Source of the DNA: Podospora bellae-mahoneyi
Taxonomy: Eukaryota > Ascomycota > Sordariomycetes > Sordariales > Podosporaceae
Assembly: GCF_035222275.1 (NCBI RefSeq)
Contig: NC_085882.1
Location: 2,425,501-2,489,500 of the forward strand
Direction: 5' to 3'
Length of the DNA stretch: 64,000 nucleotides
A program made the translations under genes and the position numbers. Below are positions 33,176 to 44,932 of this stretch, piece by piece. Below the pieces are notes generated by a model. The model did not search any database, was not told the DNA's origin, and saw only the letters and a program-made list of their open reading frames with translations. Numbering within the stretch: the first letter of the stretch is position 1; every line of letters starts with the position of its first letter.

Positions 33176-33583
33176 TTATTCGGGCAGACAGAAGTTATCT
33201 AAGCGTTTCTTCGAACACTCAGGCTTGAGGGTAGAATCAATCGCCCGCTTCCGGCCGATGAAGTTATACCCGACGCCGGAGTACCGGAAGCCGTTGGACC
33301 GGTTGCAGATGAAGTTGCCCCCGTTGTTGCCCGAGATAGTCTGGAGGCGGTTGCACTGGCCGTTGTCGTAGCCGCGGCACTGGATGTTCCAGCCCTGCTG
33401 GATGCCGCGGACGGCGACGGACTGGTAGGGGCTTCCGTTGGCGGTGGTGCCGCAGCAGGTGTTGGGGTTGATGCCGTTGCAGCAGAGGGCGTTGGAGCCG
33501 CCGCAGTTGTTGTCGGTGTGGAGGTAGAGGTCGATGGCCGAGGCCGAGGCGGCGAGGGTAAGGAGGGTGGCGAGGAACTTCAT
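33176..33583 (-). CDS. Small secreted cysteine-rich protein, 135 residues
   Basis: The signal peptide MKFLATLLTLAASASA is followed by a mature part starting IDLYLHTDNNC. There are ten cysteines in about 119 mature residues, including two CC pairs (ALCCNG, NTCCG), consistent with up to five disulfides, and Gly/Asn-rich loops. A GRKR dibasic site (possible Kex2 cleavage) lies near residue 108, before a basic Cys-containing tail. The start at 33583 is chosen because of the signal peptide, the A at -3, and a TATA box that places the transcript start between it and the upstream in-frame Met at 33847. Size and cysteine content resemble effector- or antimicrobial-like secreted proteins, but no family is recognised. 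Confidence 0.85.
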   Translation of the reverse strand: MKFLATLLTLAASASAIDLYLHTDNNCGGSNALCCNGINPNTCCGTTANGSPYQSVAVRGIQQGWNIQCRGYDNGQCNRLQTISGNNGGNFICNRSNGFRYSGVGYNFIGRKRAIDSTLKPECSKKRLDNFCLPE

Positions 33584-33632
33584 GCTGATGGCTGGGGGTT
33601 GGTGGTGGTGGTTTTTGTTCGTTGAAGGCTGG

Positions 33633-33633
<1 letters not shown>

Positions 33634-33720
<87 letters not shown>
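33634..33720 (-). repeat. (CAT)29 trinucleotide repeat in the secreted-protein leader
   Basis: Twenty-nine uninterrupted GAT units on the plus strand, i.e. CAT/ATC on the coding strand, lying 50 nt upstream of the secreted-protein start codon and downstream of its TATA box. In one frame it would read poly-His and in another poly-Ser, but no ATG precedes it within the predicted transcript. Confidence 0.95.
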
Positions 33721-33721
<1 letters not shown>

Positions 33722-33787
33722 TTGATGAGATGAAGGCCGGTGGTGAAGAGGTAGAATGAGGTGGTTTGAAGTGGGGAGATGGCCCTT

Positions 33788-33794
33788 CTTTATA
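33788..33794 (-). promoter_or_regulatory. TATA box of the secreted-protein gene
   Basis: TATAAAG on the minus strand, about 205 nt upstream of the start codon. With the usual spacing, transcription would begin near 33,760, placing the whole (CAT)29 tract in the 5' UTR. Confidence 0.6.
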
Positions 33795-35345
33795 CCCGTC
33801 GAGAGTTGCCCATCTCGCCAGATGAGGTTTGGTTGAAGGACTTTCATCTATTTCCAATACCCATCTCTCGGACTTGGTTACACACATCAAAGGGGACTTG
33901 AATGTATCTCGACCATGGAGCTGACGCTCATCCATGCCCTGCAGAGTCAACGCATCTCGGACTCTGAGACCCTCCAGTCACCACATCACAGGACAGTTTG
34001 CAATGTTCTCAGCCAGCCCATGCTCGTAACACGGCCCGGTCGTATTACCAACAATGCGAATATAATACAGACGAAGAGCTCTTCAGCGTCAAAAGGGCTG
34101 TGGTGGTGTTTCTTAACAGAAGTGGCTCGATCAATCTAACAATTACCGGAAATCAACTCATCAATTCCTCCCTCAACAACCAACACATCTCAAATCTTAA
34201 TCTCTAACACGCAAGAAAACTTCTGATAATATTTCTTATGTCCCAAAACAGAACTGCCCATCAACTGTTCATATGGTGACACAAACACAACCAAGAGAAC
34301 CGATCATGATACTTCTTGTGCCCCAAAACAAACACTCGCGGAATACCTATATGGTAGTACAAACCCAACTCGGATTCTTACCGCGAGTATGGTAGCCAGA
34401 CAATGAGGCTCTTTTCCTCAACAGCAACAACAATCCAATCACACTCTATGCTGTCTTTGTACCACCTGCAATGTTTAGTTAGACTATCCAATATTGCCAA
34501 ATGTAGGTATAGTCCCCCAAACAAGGTCCGAGGCTAAGAAGTCCGAGAGAGTCCAGTAGTTATGATACTACCGGCATGCATGGCAGCCTGGACTAATCAG
34601 TATGACCTTTTTTGAGGCTCGGCAAGTAGAGCTTCGAAAGATATGTCCATAAAGAGCTGGCCCGGTCGTCATATATGAGGTAAGTGCACCACACGGCGCC
34701 TGAGCCAGTTTGATTGAGACTGGTAGCGAGCGGGCTTGAAAGGAAGATATCAACGGACATCTGAGGTATGCAGCATGGATGTGCCTGTAGGGAATTTTTT
34801 TTCTTTTCAAAAACTACGCCTGACCCAGGCAGGCGTGGAGTAAGGCTCTGCTGGTGAGAGGATAGCTACCTAGTGAAGAGGGTGGGAAGTGGTGAAAAAA
34901 AGGAAGTAGGACACAGGAGGACAGTGGAACGCCGCCCAACATCAAGGAGGAGTGGAACCATTCTCCAATCGGTAAAAGTATCTGCGGGTTTCTTGCCTCC
35001 CCTCTTTGTACTTGGTTGCGAGCTTTCCCTCAATATACTATCTTTGAATCGAGAGACTAAATAAACCCAAGTTAGTAGTAGCCAGCCTGCCAGTCTGACA
35101 GGATAATGTATATCCTGTCCTAACCCATGATGTGTGAAACCTTCTCTCGGACCAAACTTTCCAGGTTGATATTGCCAAAGCAGCAAGAATGTCCAAGTAA
35201 GGGCGCTTTCAACCCCTCCTACTACTGTGTATGTTGGTCAGCAGTTGAACAGAGAGTGTGAGCCCACCAACTACACAAAGGATAAGACAGCCTTGTGCAA
35301 CAACGCCGAAGAACAGCTGGGACGCTCCTTTGATTTTGAGACCTT
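33795..35345. other. Intergenic
   Basis: No gene supported; short unrelated frames only. Confidence 0.45.
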
Positions 35346-35346
35346 C

Positions 35347-35353
35347 TATATAA
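35347..35353 (+). promoter_or_regulatory. TATA box of the 5S rRNA gene
   Basis: TATATAA at -31 to -25 relative to the 5S start. Neurospora 5S genes are known to carry an upstream TATA element at this distance. Confidence 0.8.
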
Positions 35354-35377
35354 CCTCATCATCTACATCCCCCTCTC

Positions 35378-35496
35378 ACATACGACCATAGGCAGTTGAA
35401 TACACGGGATCCCGTCCGCTCTCCCCTAGTTAAGCAATTGACCGCCAGACTAGTACTCAGGTGGGTGACCACTGGGGAATCCCTGGTGTTGTATGT
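35378..35496 (+). rRNA. 5S ribosomal RNA (dispersed copy)
   Basis: It begins ACATACGACCATAGG and ends GTTGTATGT, the classic filamentous-ascomycete 5S termini, which pair to form helix I. GGATCCCGTCCGCTC and the box C-like GGTGGGTGACCACT are present in order. Helix II is kept (CAGTTG with CAATTG, one G-U pair). It has 119 nt and is followed directly by a T5 run (35496-35500). A single copy away from the rDNA repeat is normal in this group. TATA box and termini are intact, so it is probably active; some internal bases differ from the Neurospora consensus as I remember it. Confidence 0.95.
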
Positions 35497-35500
35497 TTTT
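35496..35500 (+). terminator. Pol III terminator of 5S rRNA
   Basis: Five T residues immediately at the 3' end of the 5S gene. Confidence 0.8.
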
Positions 35501-38500
35501 GCCGGTGTCATTTTTTGTTGATTTTTGGTGGTCATTGTTGTGGGTTGTGGTGGAGATTTTTATTTGTTTGGAAATGCACCGCCGAAAGTCTTGGCAAAAA
35601 GTGTTCAGATATTTTTTTGGGTAGCGGCAGTTGAATGGTCCAACTGCCAGCCACCCGGGACCAGCTGTGACAGTTGGGAACCAATCGGTCATTTCCCTTG
35701 ATCAGAGGTGATTGGCCTGTGAGTGACGGATGCAGCAAAAAGGGGACAGGGACATGCAGGATGTGGATAGGATAAACTGTTATCAAGTATCAGCAGTGGC
35801 ATTGCGTGGTGGTCGCATAAGAAACAGCTGCGATATTCCCATCTCGAGCCGTTCCAGATAGAGCACGGTGCACCTTAGGATGAAAACAAGATCCCCGCTC
35901 GCATAAACTTCTTCGGTCGCTTTTAGAACCCGTCGTCGAATTTGCGGGGCATCCAACGGTTTTACAGAGTTACTTTGTCGTCGTCGGTCGGACCGTGGTG
36001 TGGAGTGTGCTTTGGACCATGTCCGCGTTTGATGTTTCGATGGTGTCGCCCAAACCCGAGGCGGATCACACTCTGCGTTTGGCGTCTGGCGTCAAGATTG
36101 CCTACAAGACAAGTTGAAATGAGGGTTGGTATCATGATTCCGGCGTGCACACCTTCAAGTTTGACACGCCTGATCCTACCCACTCACACGTGCCTGTTGA
36201 TCGATTGCTATGGAAGGATTAGTCGAACCGGGGGAGCTTCCGGGGCCCATGAGCCTTGCCCCCGGCTCGCCCGGAGTCCGGGCTTCCTCAAGACGGGCTA
36301 GCTCTATCCATAGACCCAACCACCGGCCCCTCGGTAAAAGCGCCGAGGAGGGGCAGACATCATGGTTTAAGATTTTGGAGGGGTTGGGAAACCTGATGGG
36401 GTAGTGAAGAATCTGGTAATGACGGGATTCGCAGAGATGATCTGTTGTCCTTGGGACATCTTCTAGTCACCATGTGATTTGATGGCTTGGTAGGACGATG
36501 CACCACGTTCACCGCCAACGGCGGCAAGAGTCGATATAAAAATCTGCCGCTGGAACGGGCCCAGCCAACCTGAGCGTCTGCTGTTTCTCGTCCTGATATT
36601 CATGGTATTTCTTTTGCCTCGAGCTGGGTTTCAGCTTGTGGTGCCGTCAACCCACTGCCTTGGTAGCTAGCGGCTGGAGGCGAGGCTGAAGTAGGTAGCG
36701 CCGCCTTCGCGCCGTGGTGTCTTGTCGTTTGTGTCATTGAGCGTCATGGCAGTCTATTTGCAGCTCGCAGACATTCAAAGCGGTTGAATGCAACAGTACA
36801 ACCTTCGTGACGCAGTTCTGAGTAAATTCTCACAACCTCCTGCGCGCTGCGAGCAGGTTCTGTTGGTAAAATCGAGTTCAGGCTGTTCCACTTTGTAGAC
36901 ATCTCCAATCATGACCATGATGAGCCTGCGGTGCCACCACTCTCGGATTGGGGTTGATGGCTTATTGGACGTCGCACAGACACACCCTTGAGGAAATCGG
37001 GAAAACCGGACTCGAACATGGCTGTTGAACCAGGGAAAACCTGTGTGTAGCTGGTACTTCGGAGATTAACACAACATATCGGAATCTCGAGGTAGGACAG
37101 ATAAAGCTCTAGGTTTCTAGAACGTCAGAAACGTAGCGTGTAGCCTAACGGGACACCCAAGAGACGCCAAAAAGGCTGATTCGACGTCCAAAAAGGAAGC
37201 GTACCTGCACATCCAATCCGCTGCCACCTACAACCATCCAGCTGCAGGCTGTTGAGATGGATGAAACATGCGTCTGGCTCTCGGGAGACAGGCACCGTAC
37301 ATTACGACGGTAGACCGTCACGCCGTCCGCCAGAATTGCGCTGCTCCGAGATTGGTAATCATGATGAGAGGTCAGCGGGATGCCGAGAGACCGCACGGCG
37401 GTTGTCTCATTTGAGCAGCTCCATCAATATCAAGAGGGCATCGTGTGGTGGTGAAAATGGGGTGAAATGGCGGCTTGGCAGAAGACGACTTGTGATCGGG
37501 AAAGGAAGCCAGGGTGAGCGTGTGGAGCCCGAAACGTGAACTGGTAAATTAGTGCGAGGCATTATTGGGAACGCCTTTTCTCGATTGTCTGGTGAAATCT
37601 GGCATCGTCGATGTGCAGAGGGTGTGCAAATTCTCTGGAAGCAGGGCAGCATGATGATGGGTTGCAGTTCCTGAAACATGAGAGCTTGATGAAAGCTCCC
37701 GCTCCCGCCCATCCTGCCTCTGTCCCGCTGAGAATCCAGCCTACCTTTTGGGGCAGCCAAGGCCGGCAAACAAGTCGGGTTTGGCAACGGACCCTTTTGA
37801 ATTTCACCCCAATACCGTCACAAACGGCCGTCCCCCGCAATATTTCAAGCCACCAGCGGCCACCAGTTGAGTGCGGGGCCTGGCGGGGATCACCAGCCAC
37901 TGACCACTGAACGGTGTGTGTTGGCACGCTGCCAACTGAGGAGAAGCATCGTGCGTTGCTGCAATGTTTTCCTGGTGGAAGGTGTCATTGGTTCTGCCGT
38001 CGACAGCCCACAGAATGTGGATGTGATTATCTCTCAGTCTGTCTGCTCTCGTCAATATTCAACAATAATAGCACTGCGGATATATGCGGAGCCAGGCAGC
38101 CCGTAACGGCGGGAGGGGAGCAGACGACGACTGTTTATCCGCCGTTGTTTGGGGAGACCTGAGGTGACTGAGAAACTCGAGCATCACCTTCGCTGTCAAC
38201 AAACCGACAACCGCCACTCGGCCCAATCCGTGCCGTGACGGCTTCATCAGATATTTCTTTTTGTCGCGACGGTGACATTATTTCTTTTTCAACCCTGGTC
38301 TCTCACATCTTAGCCCAAATTGCGCCCGCTCGAGAGCAGCGTTGCTCCGAATCACTAGCGAGATTGGGTCCCCTATCGTTTTTTTCTCGAAGACACCCCG
38401 GCCCCAGTAATTCATGCTAAGAGAACGGACCCATTTCCCAGAGCGCCAGCAATTGTTGTGCAAAAAAACAGTTCACCGTCCACCGCCCGTCCTGTTGCAC

Positions 38501-39474
38501 TCGTTCGTCCCATGAGAGTAACAAGCCGTGTGTCTCTGTCTGCCATTCCGTAATACTGGCCCGCTCGTCCTCCCATCAGCTGTATCCAGTTTCTCGACGC
38601 TGTCAGCAAACGGCATAGAGCGAGACGGACATCTGAGACCATTCAGCTCACCCTCTCACTCAGTTCACTCAGCACAGGACAGGTCTGGACAGGGCAGTGA
38701 CCTGTACACTGACACCGCTCCGGTCACCACCGCCGCTCTCACCCACCCTACACTCCCCCGACGCTGTCTCGACTTTTGACAGTTTCGCAATCGTCCGAGT
38801 CAATATCCATCGACAGGGTAAACAAACCCACACTTCTTGTTGACCCCCTGGAGTCAATCTTTTGGGCCATTTCTTGCATCCATCCATCCATCGCTTCGGT
38901 TCGCGCTAGGAGGCCTGCTGTTACGCCCGCAAGCTCCTTTTTCCTGGCCCTGGTCCTCGTCCCACACTCTCTGGCAACGCGAGAGATACCAGTCACGGTC
39001 GTCTCTTCGGCCGTCTTCCCTGCCATCCATCCTCGACAGGACATCTTTCCACAATACACTTTTGTCATTTCATGTCGCTCATTAACCCAGCTCTATTCAT
39101 TCGCTCCTTTACAATAACAACTCCAACTGCCTACACTCCTTGTCAGCCACACGCTATCTAGAACTCACTCACACGGTCCGCTCCTCGTCGCGCCATCTCC
39201 ACCACTACTATAATCGATCGCACACTCTGACGACCCCTCGACCCCTCGACACGCTCGCGAAAGTTGCTTCTGTAGGACACTGAATGCTCCGATAAACCGC
39301 ACTGCTCTTTTAGAGAGCCTGTTTCTACTTGCGACTCGGCATTATCCGCGCTTCACTGCGCGCAACAGGGCGTGTGTTGGCTGGTTCCGGCGCCGATCCA
39401 TTGTCAATTCGAGCAAGTCCTCGAAGACACAAAACACTCGAACCGGATATCCATCATTATTTACGACCATCAAC
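35501..39474. other. Four-kilobase region upstream of the IME2-type kinase
   Basis: No protein gene supported. From about 38,200 onward the plus strand is C/T-rich, the usual look of a long fungal 5' leader, and probably belongs to the kinase transcript. Earlier open frames (for example near 37,400-37,900 on the minus strand) have no motif. Confidence 0.45.
39426..39434 (+). promoter_or_regulatory. Middle-sporulation-element-like site near the IME2-type start
   Basis: GACACAAAA matches the core of the yeast Ndt80-bound MSE (gNCRCAAAW). It lies about 41 nt before the ATG, closer than a typical enhancer, and a nine-base match can arise by chance. Confidence 0.25.
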
Positions 39475-40798
39475 ATGACTGTCGCACACGACTTGACCCG
39501 CCGCGGGTCCACCCAGCTTGTCACCAACAACGGGCTACCCCTTGAAGACAGGTTCGAGGTGCTGAAGGAGATTGGAGATGGAAGCTTTGGAAGTGTCGTG
39601 CTCGCGAGAGTACGGACGGCGGGCGCCAGTGTTGCCCGTCGTGGTACAGTGGTATGGCTTATTGTTTTTCCCTTGACCAAGGTGCTGTTCTGACCATCAA
39701 TTACAGGTCGCCATCAAGACCATGAAGAAGACTTTCGAGTCGTTTCAGCCATGCCTGGAATTGAGGGAGGTTGTGTTCCTGAGGACGCTCCCTGCTCACC
39801 CTCATTTGGTTCCAGCACTTGACATCTTTTTGGATCCATTCACCAGGAAGCTCCATATCGCCATGGAGTACATGGAGGGCAACCTCTACCAACTAATGAA
39901 GGCCAGGGACCACAAGTGCTTAGACAACGCCAGCGTGAAGAGCATCCTGTACCAGATCATGCAAGGTTTGGAGCATATCCATGCTCACAGCTTCTTCCAC
40001 CGTGATATCAAGCCAGAGAACATTCTCGTGTCTACTTCAGCTCATTCGGATTTCACCAACTCTTTCAGACGGTATTCTGCTCTTGTCACGCCACCATCGA
40101 CGCCCCCATCTTATACCGTCAAGATTGCCGATTTTGGTCTCGCTCGTGAGACGCATTCGAAGCTTCCTTACACCACGTATGTCTCCACCAGGTGGTATCG
40201 TGCCCCAGAGGTACTGCTGAGGGCGGGCGAGTACTCGGCCCCGGTGGATATTTGGGCCGTCGGTGCTATGGCCGTGGAGGTGGCCACCCTCAAGCCTCTT
40301 TTCCCCGGTGGAAATGAGGTTGACCAGGTCTGGAGGGTATGTGAAATCATGGGAAGCCCAGGGAACTGGTACAACAAGGCTGGTGCGCGCGTCGGCGGTG
40401 GAGAGTGGAGGGAAGGAACCCGTCTTGCTGGAAAGCTCGGGTTCTCCTTCCCCAAGATGGCGCCTCACTCCATGGACACCATCTTGCAGACTCCCCAATG
40501 GCCTTCGTCGCTCAGCCAGTTTGTTACCTGGTGCCTCATGTGGGATCCCAAGAGCCGACCGACATCTACTCAGGCGCTTGCCCATGAGTACTTTGCCGAT
40601 GCCGTTGATCCTTTGCGCCCAAAGTCTGCGTCCAAGATCCTGGGTCGTAAACAGTCTGACATCAGTCGCGGAAAGGACTCTAACGCGACCACGCCGACGG
40701 CTACATCAAAGCCGTCTTCGTGGTTCAGAAAGTCGCTCATCGGTCGCTCCGAGAGTGTCGAGGTTATGGCCGCTCCGCAGCCCGCCCCGAAAGAAGCA

Positions 40799-40829
<31 letters not shown>

Positions 40830-40830
40830 T

Positions 40831-40873
<43 letters not shown>

Positions 40874-41983
40874 CGCCCGGCCCCGATCGCTCGACCTGCC
40901 GCTCCCGTCGAGCCACCACAGCCGGTTATGCCTGCTCCACGACCCACGGTCGCAAAAAGAGCAACCTGGACAAACGGCCCTTCGAACGTCGCACCAATGC
41001 CCATTCTTCCCACCATCCGTCCCATCTCACCTCTATCGCAGACTGTCACAGCCCAACCCGCACCAGTGTACAATGACGCCTATGCGAATGCGGTTCAGAG
41101 ACACGCCCCAGTTCAAGAGAAGTCCTCCAAGAAGATTGGCAGGCAGCTCTCAGTCCAATCGAACACCAATCACTACGCTGAACTTCACAGGCAACAGGCA
41201 GAACGAGCTCTCAATGGACAGTCTGGCTTGGTGTCGCCACCGAGTGGACACAAGGAGAGCTTTTTCTCGCACCTCCGGAAAAGAGCGAGGAGGTTCTCGG
41301 GCAGACATCAGACGCCCATGTCGCCCAGCTCTGACGATATGGAGGCCCAGGCAGGTTGTGGACCATGGGCGAGCAACCGCTCATCAATGGTGATCGACAA
41401 CCCGGCACCCATCCCCGTTCCAAAAGACACGTATGAGTCCCTCGATAAGACGCTCCGCGAGGGTCAGCAAATGGCTGAGGTACCTCCTGCGCCACCGGCC
41501 CATCAAGTGAATCAACTAACGCCAAGCGGTAATCTCAAGCGCCACCACTCCCTCCCTCACCACCAACCAAGATCGGTCGATAATCTGCTTGTCGCCTCCC
41601 GAGGAACCGGTCCCGTATCTAGCAGGACACGAAGAGCCCAGGCTACGCACGGTGTCAACCAATACGACGACCCCAACGAGGAAGACGAACTTCTAGATGA
41701 AGTGTTGACCTCGACCCACCGTGCTATGAAGCGCCTCGACAACGAGAAGCCTCTGAGGCAATCAGTTAGCAATGTCGTGTTGACGAACCCTTACCCGACC
41801 CCTTCGCCCTCCGCCAGCGGAAACGTAATGCTTTTTGGTGACGGCCAAGAAGCTGTCACGCCCAAGCCATTGAACTACGACAAGAAGGCTGCCGAATACA
41901 AGTGGCCCACTCCCCCTTATGACGAGGGGGACTGGGCAGCTTCGGCTTCGGCAAGCATCTGGGCGGCGGGCAGTCGGTTTTAA
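39475..41983 (+). CDS. ime-2: Ime2-type protein kinase (RCK/MAK family), 817 residues
   Basis: Ime2 kinases act in meiotic induction in yeast and in development and light response in filamentous fungi. Exons 39475-39651 and 39707-41983 close in frame. The kinase domain has GDGSFGSV (34-41), VAIK with Lys63, HRD (157-159), DFG (201-203), activation-loop TTY (215-217) and APE (225-227). The insertion between the catalytic loop and DFG (about 165-195) is seen in fungal Ime2 proteins. After the domain (to about 360) come Ser/Pro-rich regions, an (Ala-Pro) run from about residue 423, and a long disordered tail ending WAASASASIWAAGSRF. The symbol follows the Neurospora gene by homology. The tail is much longer than in S. 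cerevisiae Ime2, as is usual in moulds. Confidence 0.93.
40797..40872 (+). repeat. GCTCCT hexanucleotide repeat encoding an Ala-Pro run
   Basis: About twelve near-perfect GCTCCT units within the IME2-type coding sequence, with one Leu interruption (GCTCTT). It keeps frame in six-base steps and so could vary in length among strains without breaking the protein. Confidence 0.9.
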
Positions 41984-44932
41984 GGTGCGACGTTTCTTTC
42001 CTGATGGTCTCTTGGTGACGACGGCGAAAATAAAAGTCTTGGTTTCTGGCTGGGTTTCATCGGATGGTGTTTCGGGATGGGAGGATTCTACTTGATTTGG
42101 TCTCATCGCTCACTCTCGACTCTGCCAAACGACGGCAGATATTTTCGGTTACAATGCTTCTCTCTGGATCGAATTCGGTTGTGGGGGCTCGTTTTTCAGT
42201 CTTTCGATCTTGCAAATACCCCCAAGGACGGTGCCGCCTTGTCGAGTGCTAGATTTTAATACCTTGTGGCTTGTTTCCTTTTTCTGTTTATTTCTCACAT
42301 ATCTCAAATTTCTGTCGTTTCAAATACCCCCATATAGATTGAGTGAGGAAATTGGGATATTTGGGTTTTTCTGTTTTCAACTGCACACAGCCAGCCAGCT
42401 TTGAGCCAGTTTGTGTCACATATGGTCGCTTGCTTTTTTGGCTGTTGTCGTTTTTCTTGGGAAAGCTCATCATCATCATATCATTTTGGCGTCTCACATG
42501 TATCGTCGTCGGATGGGGGGCTTGTTTTTTCCTATGTTAGAATATTTCAAGAAAGGATGGGGAGAGAAGATGAGAGGGGGACTTTGCTCATATTTTTTGT
42601 TGTTTTACACAAACCGCACATATCACGCACCACTGCACACACGCACACACTGTTTTTGAAGGGTGAGCGGGGGGCAGCAGCCGGCTGGCTTTATGGCTGG
42701 CTGTCTGGGGGGGTGTTGAATCTTTACACGGTACTATCTTTATTATTTTTTTTACACACACCTCGACATATAAGTTTACATACCTAACCTTCACAATTTT
42801 TTTTTACTTGTATGTCATACGAAGCGGTGTACCTGAGGTGTTTTCATGGGGATGAGTTGTGAGTGAGGGAGGGGGGAGGGGGGCTGATGATAGGATTGGT
42901 GTGTGGGGATGGGAGTATTGTTTATCACTCAGAATCGAAAAATGTTGCTTTGATATAGCTGTTTTGACTTTGTTTTTGTCGTTGTTGGGGGGATGATAAG
43001 TGTGAGATGAGATGGGGCGTATACCAGGTGGCATTTTGTGCGTTCATTTATGGAGAACAGGCGTATAAGGTCGCTACGGGGTGGTTTTCTGTTGTATAAA
43101 GGGTGATTTTGACAAGAGAGGTGAAGTTGTGTGTATCTACGGATACCCTAGGTATAGGGAGAGCGGCATATGCCATCAAGGGATGACGTCCAAGAGGCAA
43201 GAAGATCTGCGATAAGGCTATGGTGGAGTGTCACAACCCCCCTATTCTTTGCGTTTTGGATTTCAAAACCAGCTATTGCTTACATACAGCCAACGGGGTG
43301 TCCAGCCGCTGACAGCCAGCAAACTTGATTGTTTGTTCTGTCCGGTTTAACCCGCGTTTTTTGTCTTGGATTTAGTCCGAACTTTTTTCTCTGTACTGAG
43401 AGAATTGAGCGGCGCGGGGGCCTCGGGATACCGGGAGTGGCTTGCTTCTTTTGCCTGGTTTTCTTGATCTACTGTTTGGTATCAGGAGATGGATTGGCGA
43501 TGGGCATTTTTGCCACCCCCTTTTTTGGGCAACAAACACACGGACGGGCGAGACGGTTCTAGAGAAGGGAGGGAATACCACATCACACGTAAGCTGAACG
43601 TATTTGACGGTATGTTTGAGAACGTCAAGTACAATTCCCATGGCAAGACCCAGTGCGCGGTGGAGAGAGATAAGATCGGATCAAAATTATCAGATTTTGC
43701 AAGGTCCTTCTTCAGGAACTCGATACTGAAAGCAGCATGGGGAAGTTTGCGAATATGATTCGATGAGATGCTAAGGAAGAAAGTGGTTTGTATCGGGGAT
43801 TCCCGTGGAAGGGCCAGGCAAACGGTTATCAATGAGCAACTTGTTGAAGATCACCATTCTTTTCTTATCTCTCACCGAGTAGGAAGAAATCACGAAACAT
43901 CACGACGGAGATTAGGGAAGTTGAGCGGCTTGGCAAATGGATAAGAAATGTTTGCCTAATTCGAGTACGTCGACAGCGAGATGTTTGCTTAGCGGCCTGA
44001 AAAAGCTTTCGTCATCACCAGGCCGCATCGGTTGTTGGTTTTCGCATTCGGCTCTTCTCAAAACCTTCCATATTATTTAATCCCCGAAATAATGCTACCA
44101 GAGAAAGGCTGTATGTAGCAGTAGCAACGCCATCACGTGAAACCCTCCTGTTTCTGATCCCTGTCCCGCACTGGACCTGCCAAAATGGAAACCCCCCCCC
44201 AAAAGAAAGAAACGGGCTGGACGGTCCGTTGGCAGTTCATCCCACCGTTTTGGTGAGGAAAGGACGAACAGTTGCCCGTTATGACCGCCAGTAAAATACA
44301 ATAGTGAACAAGCCACCAACAGCACCACCACCACCAACCAGCCTTGCAGCTCGCCAGCGGGTTGCTTGCTCTTGGGCTGAGGGCTCCCCCACCCATTTCT
44401 CCCCTTACCCCACCATCCCAGTCCGTCCAATGCTATCCAGCCTCAGAGAACCACAACGCATGACCGGGCAAGGCAGCAGCATTCGAGACGACAGGAAGCT
44501 TTGAAAGGCAGATATATATATGAATTGTGGTTATTTTCTTGGCGGTATACGAAGACTCGAGACCTAGTGGGACGGGACCTTGCAGGTTATTTACGTCATT
44601 TTCCACGCGGCCACCTTTGGGAGGAGACTTGGCTAGGGAGCCAAGGGGGAGTGGTGATCTTTGACTTTTGGTGTTGAGGGGTTCATCGGAAGGCAGACGT
44701 ACTTTGGGTGTTCAATAATTGGAAAGGAAAGATTACTTCGACAAGATTGAAAGTCGCTTCTCGTTCAGGAAGGGATTCAGAGATTGGAAGGTTTTATCGG
44801 GTTTGGGGGTATCAACGTTGTGGATACGGGCGTTCAGGATACGGGATTTGGCAGAGGTTGAAGGGGTGGACCGTCTCTCTTATTGTTTTCACTTGTATCA
44901 CCACCACATCATCAGTCGATGCCGCCGTCACC
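41984..44932. other. Intergenic, 3' of the kinase and 5' of the Hsp70-like gene
   Basis: No gene supported. The first kilobase is T-rich and likely kinase 3' UTR. The minus-strand frames near 43,372-43,832 lack motifs. Confidence 0.45.

Noticed and set aside
33264-33950. Poly-Ser and poly-His open frames through the (CAT) tract
   Set aside because: Their first Met codons lie upstream of the TATA box of the secreted-protein gene; the frames are open because the repeat and its GC-rich surroundings lack stops.
40263-41393. 376-codon plus-strand frame inside the IME2-type gene
   Set aside because: Wrong-frame shadow of the kinase with an artefactual poly-Leu run from the GCTCCT repeat.
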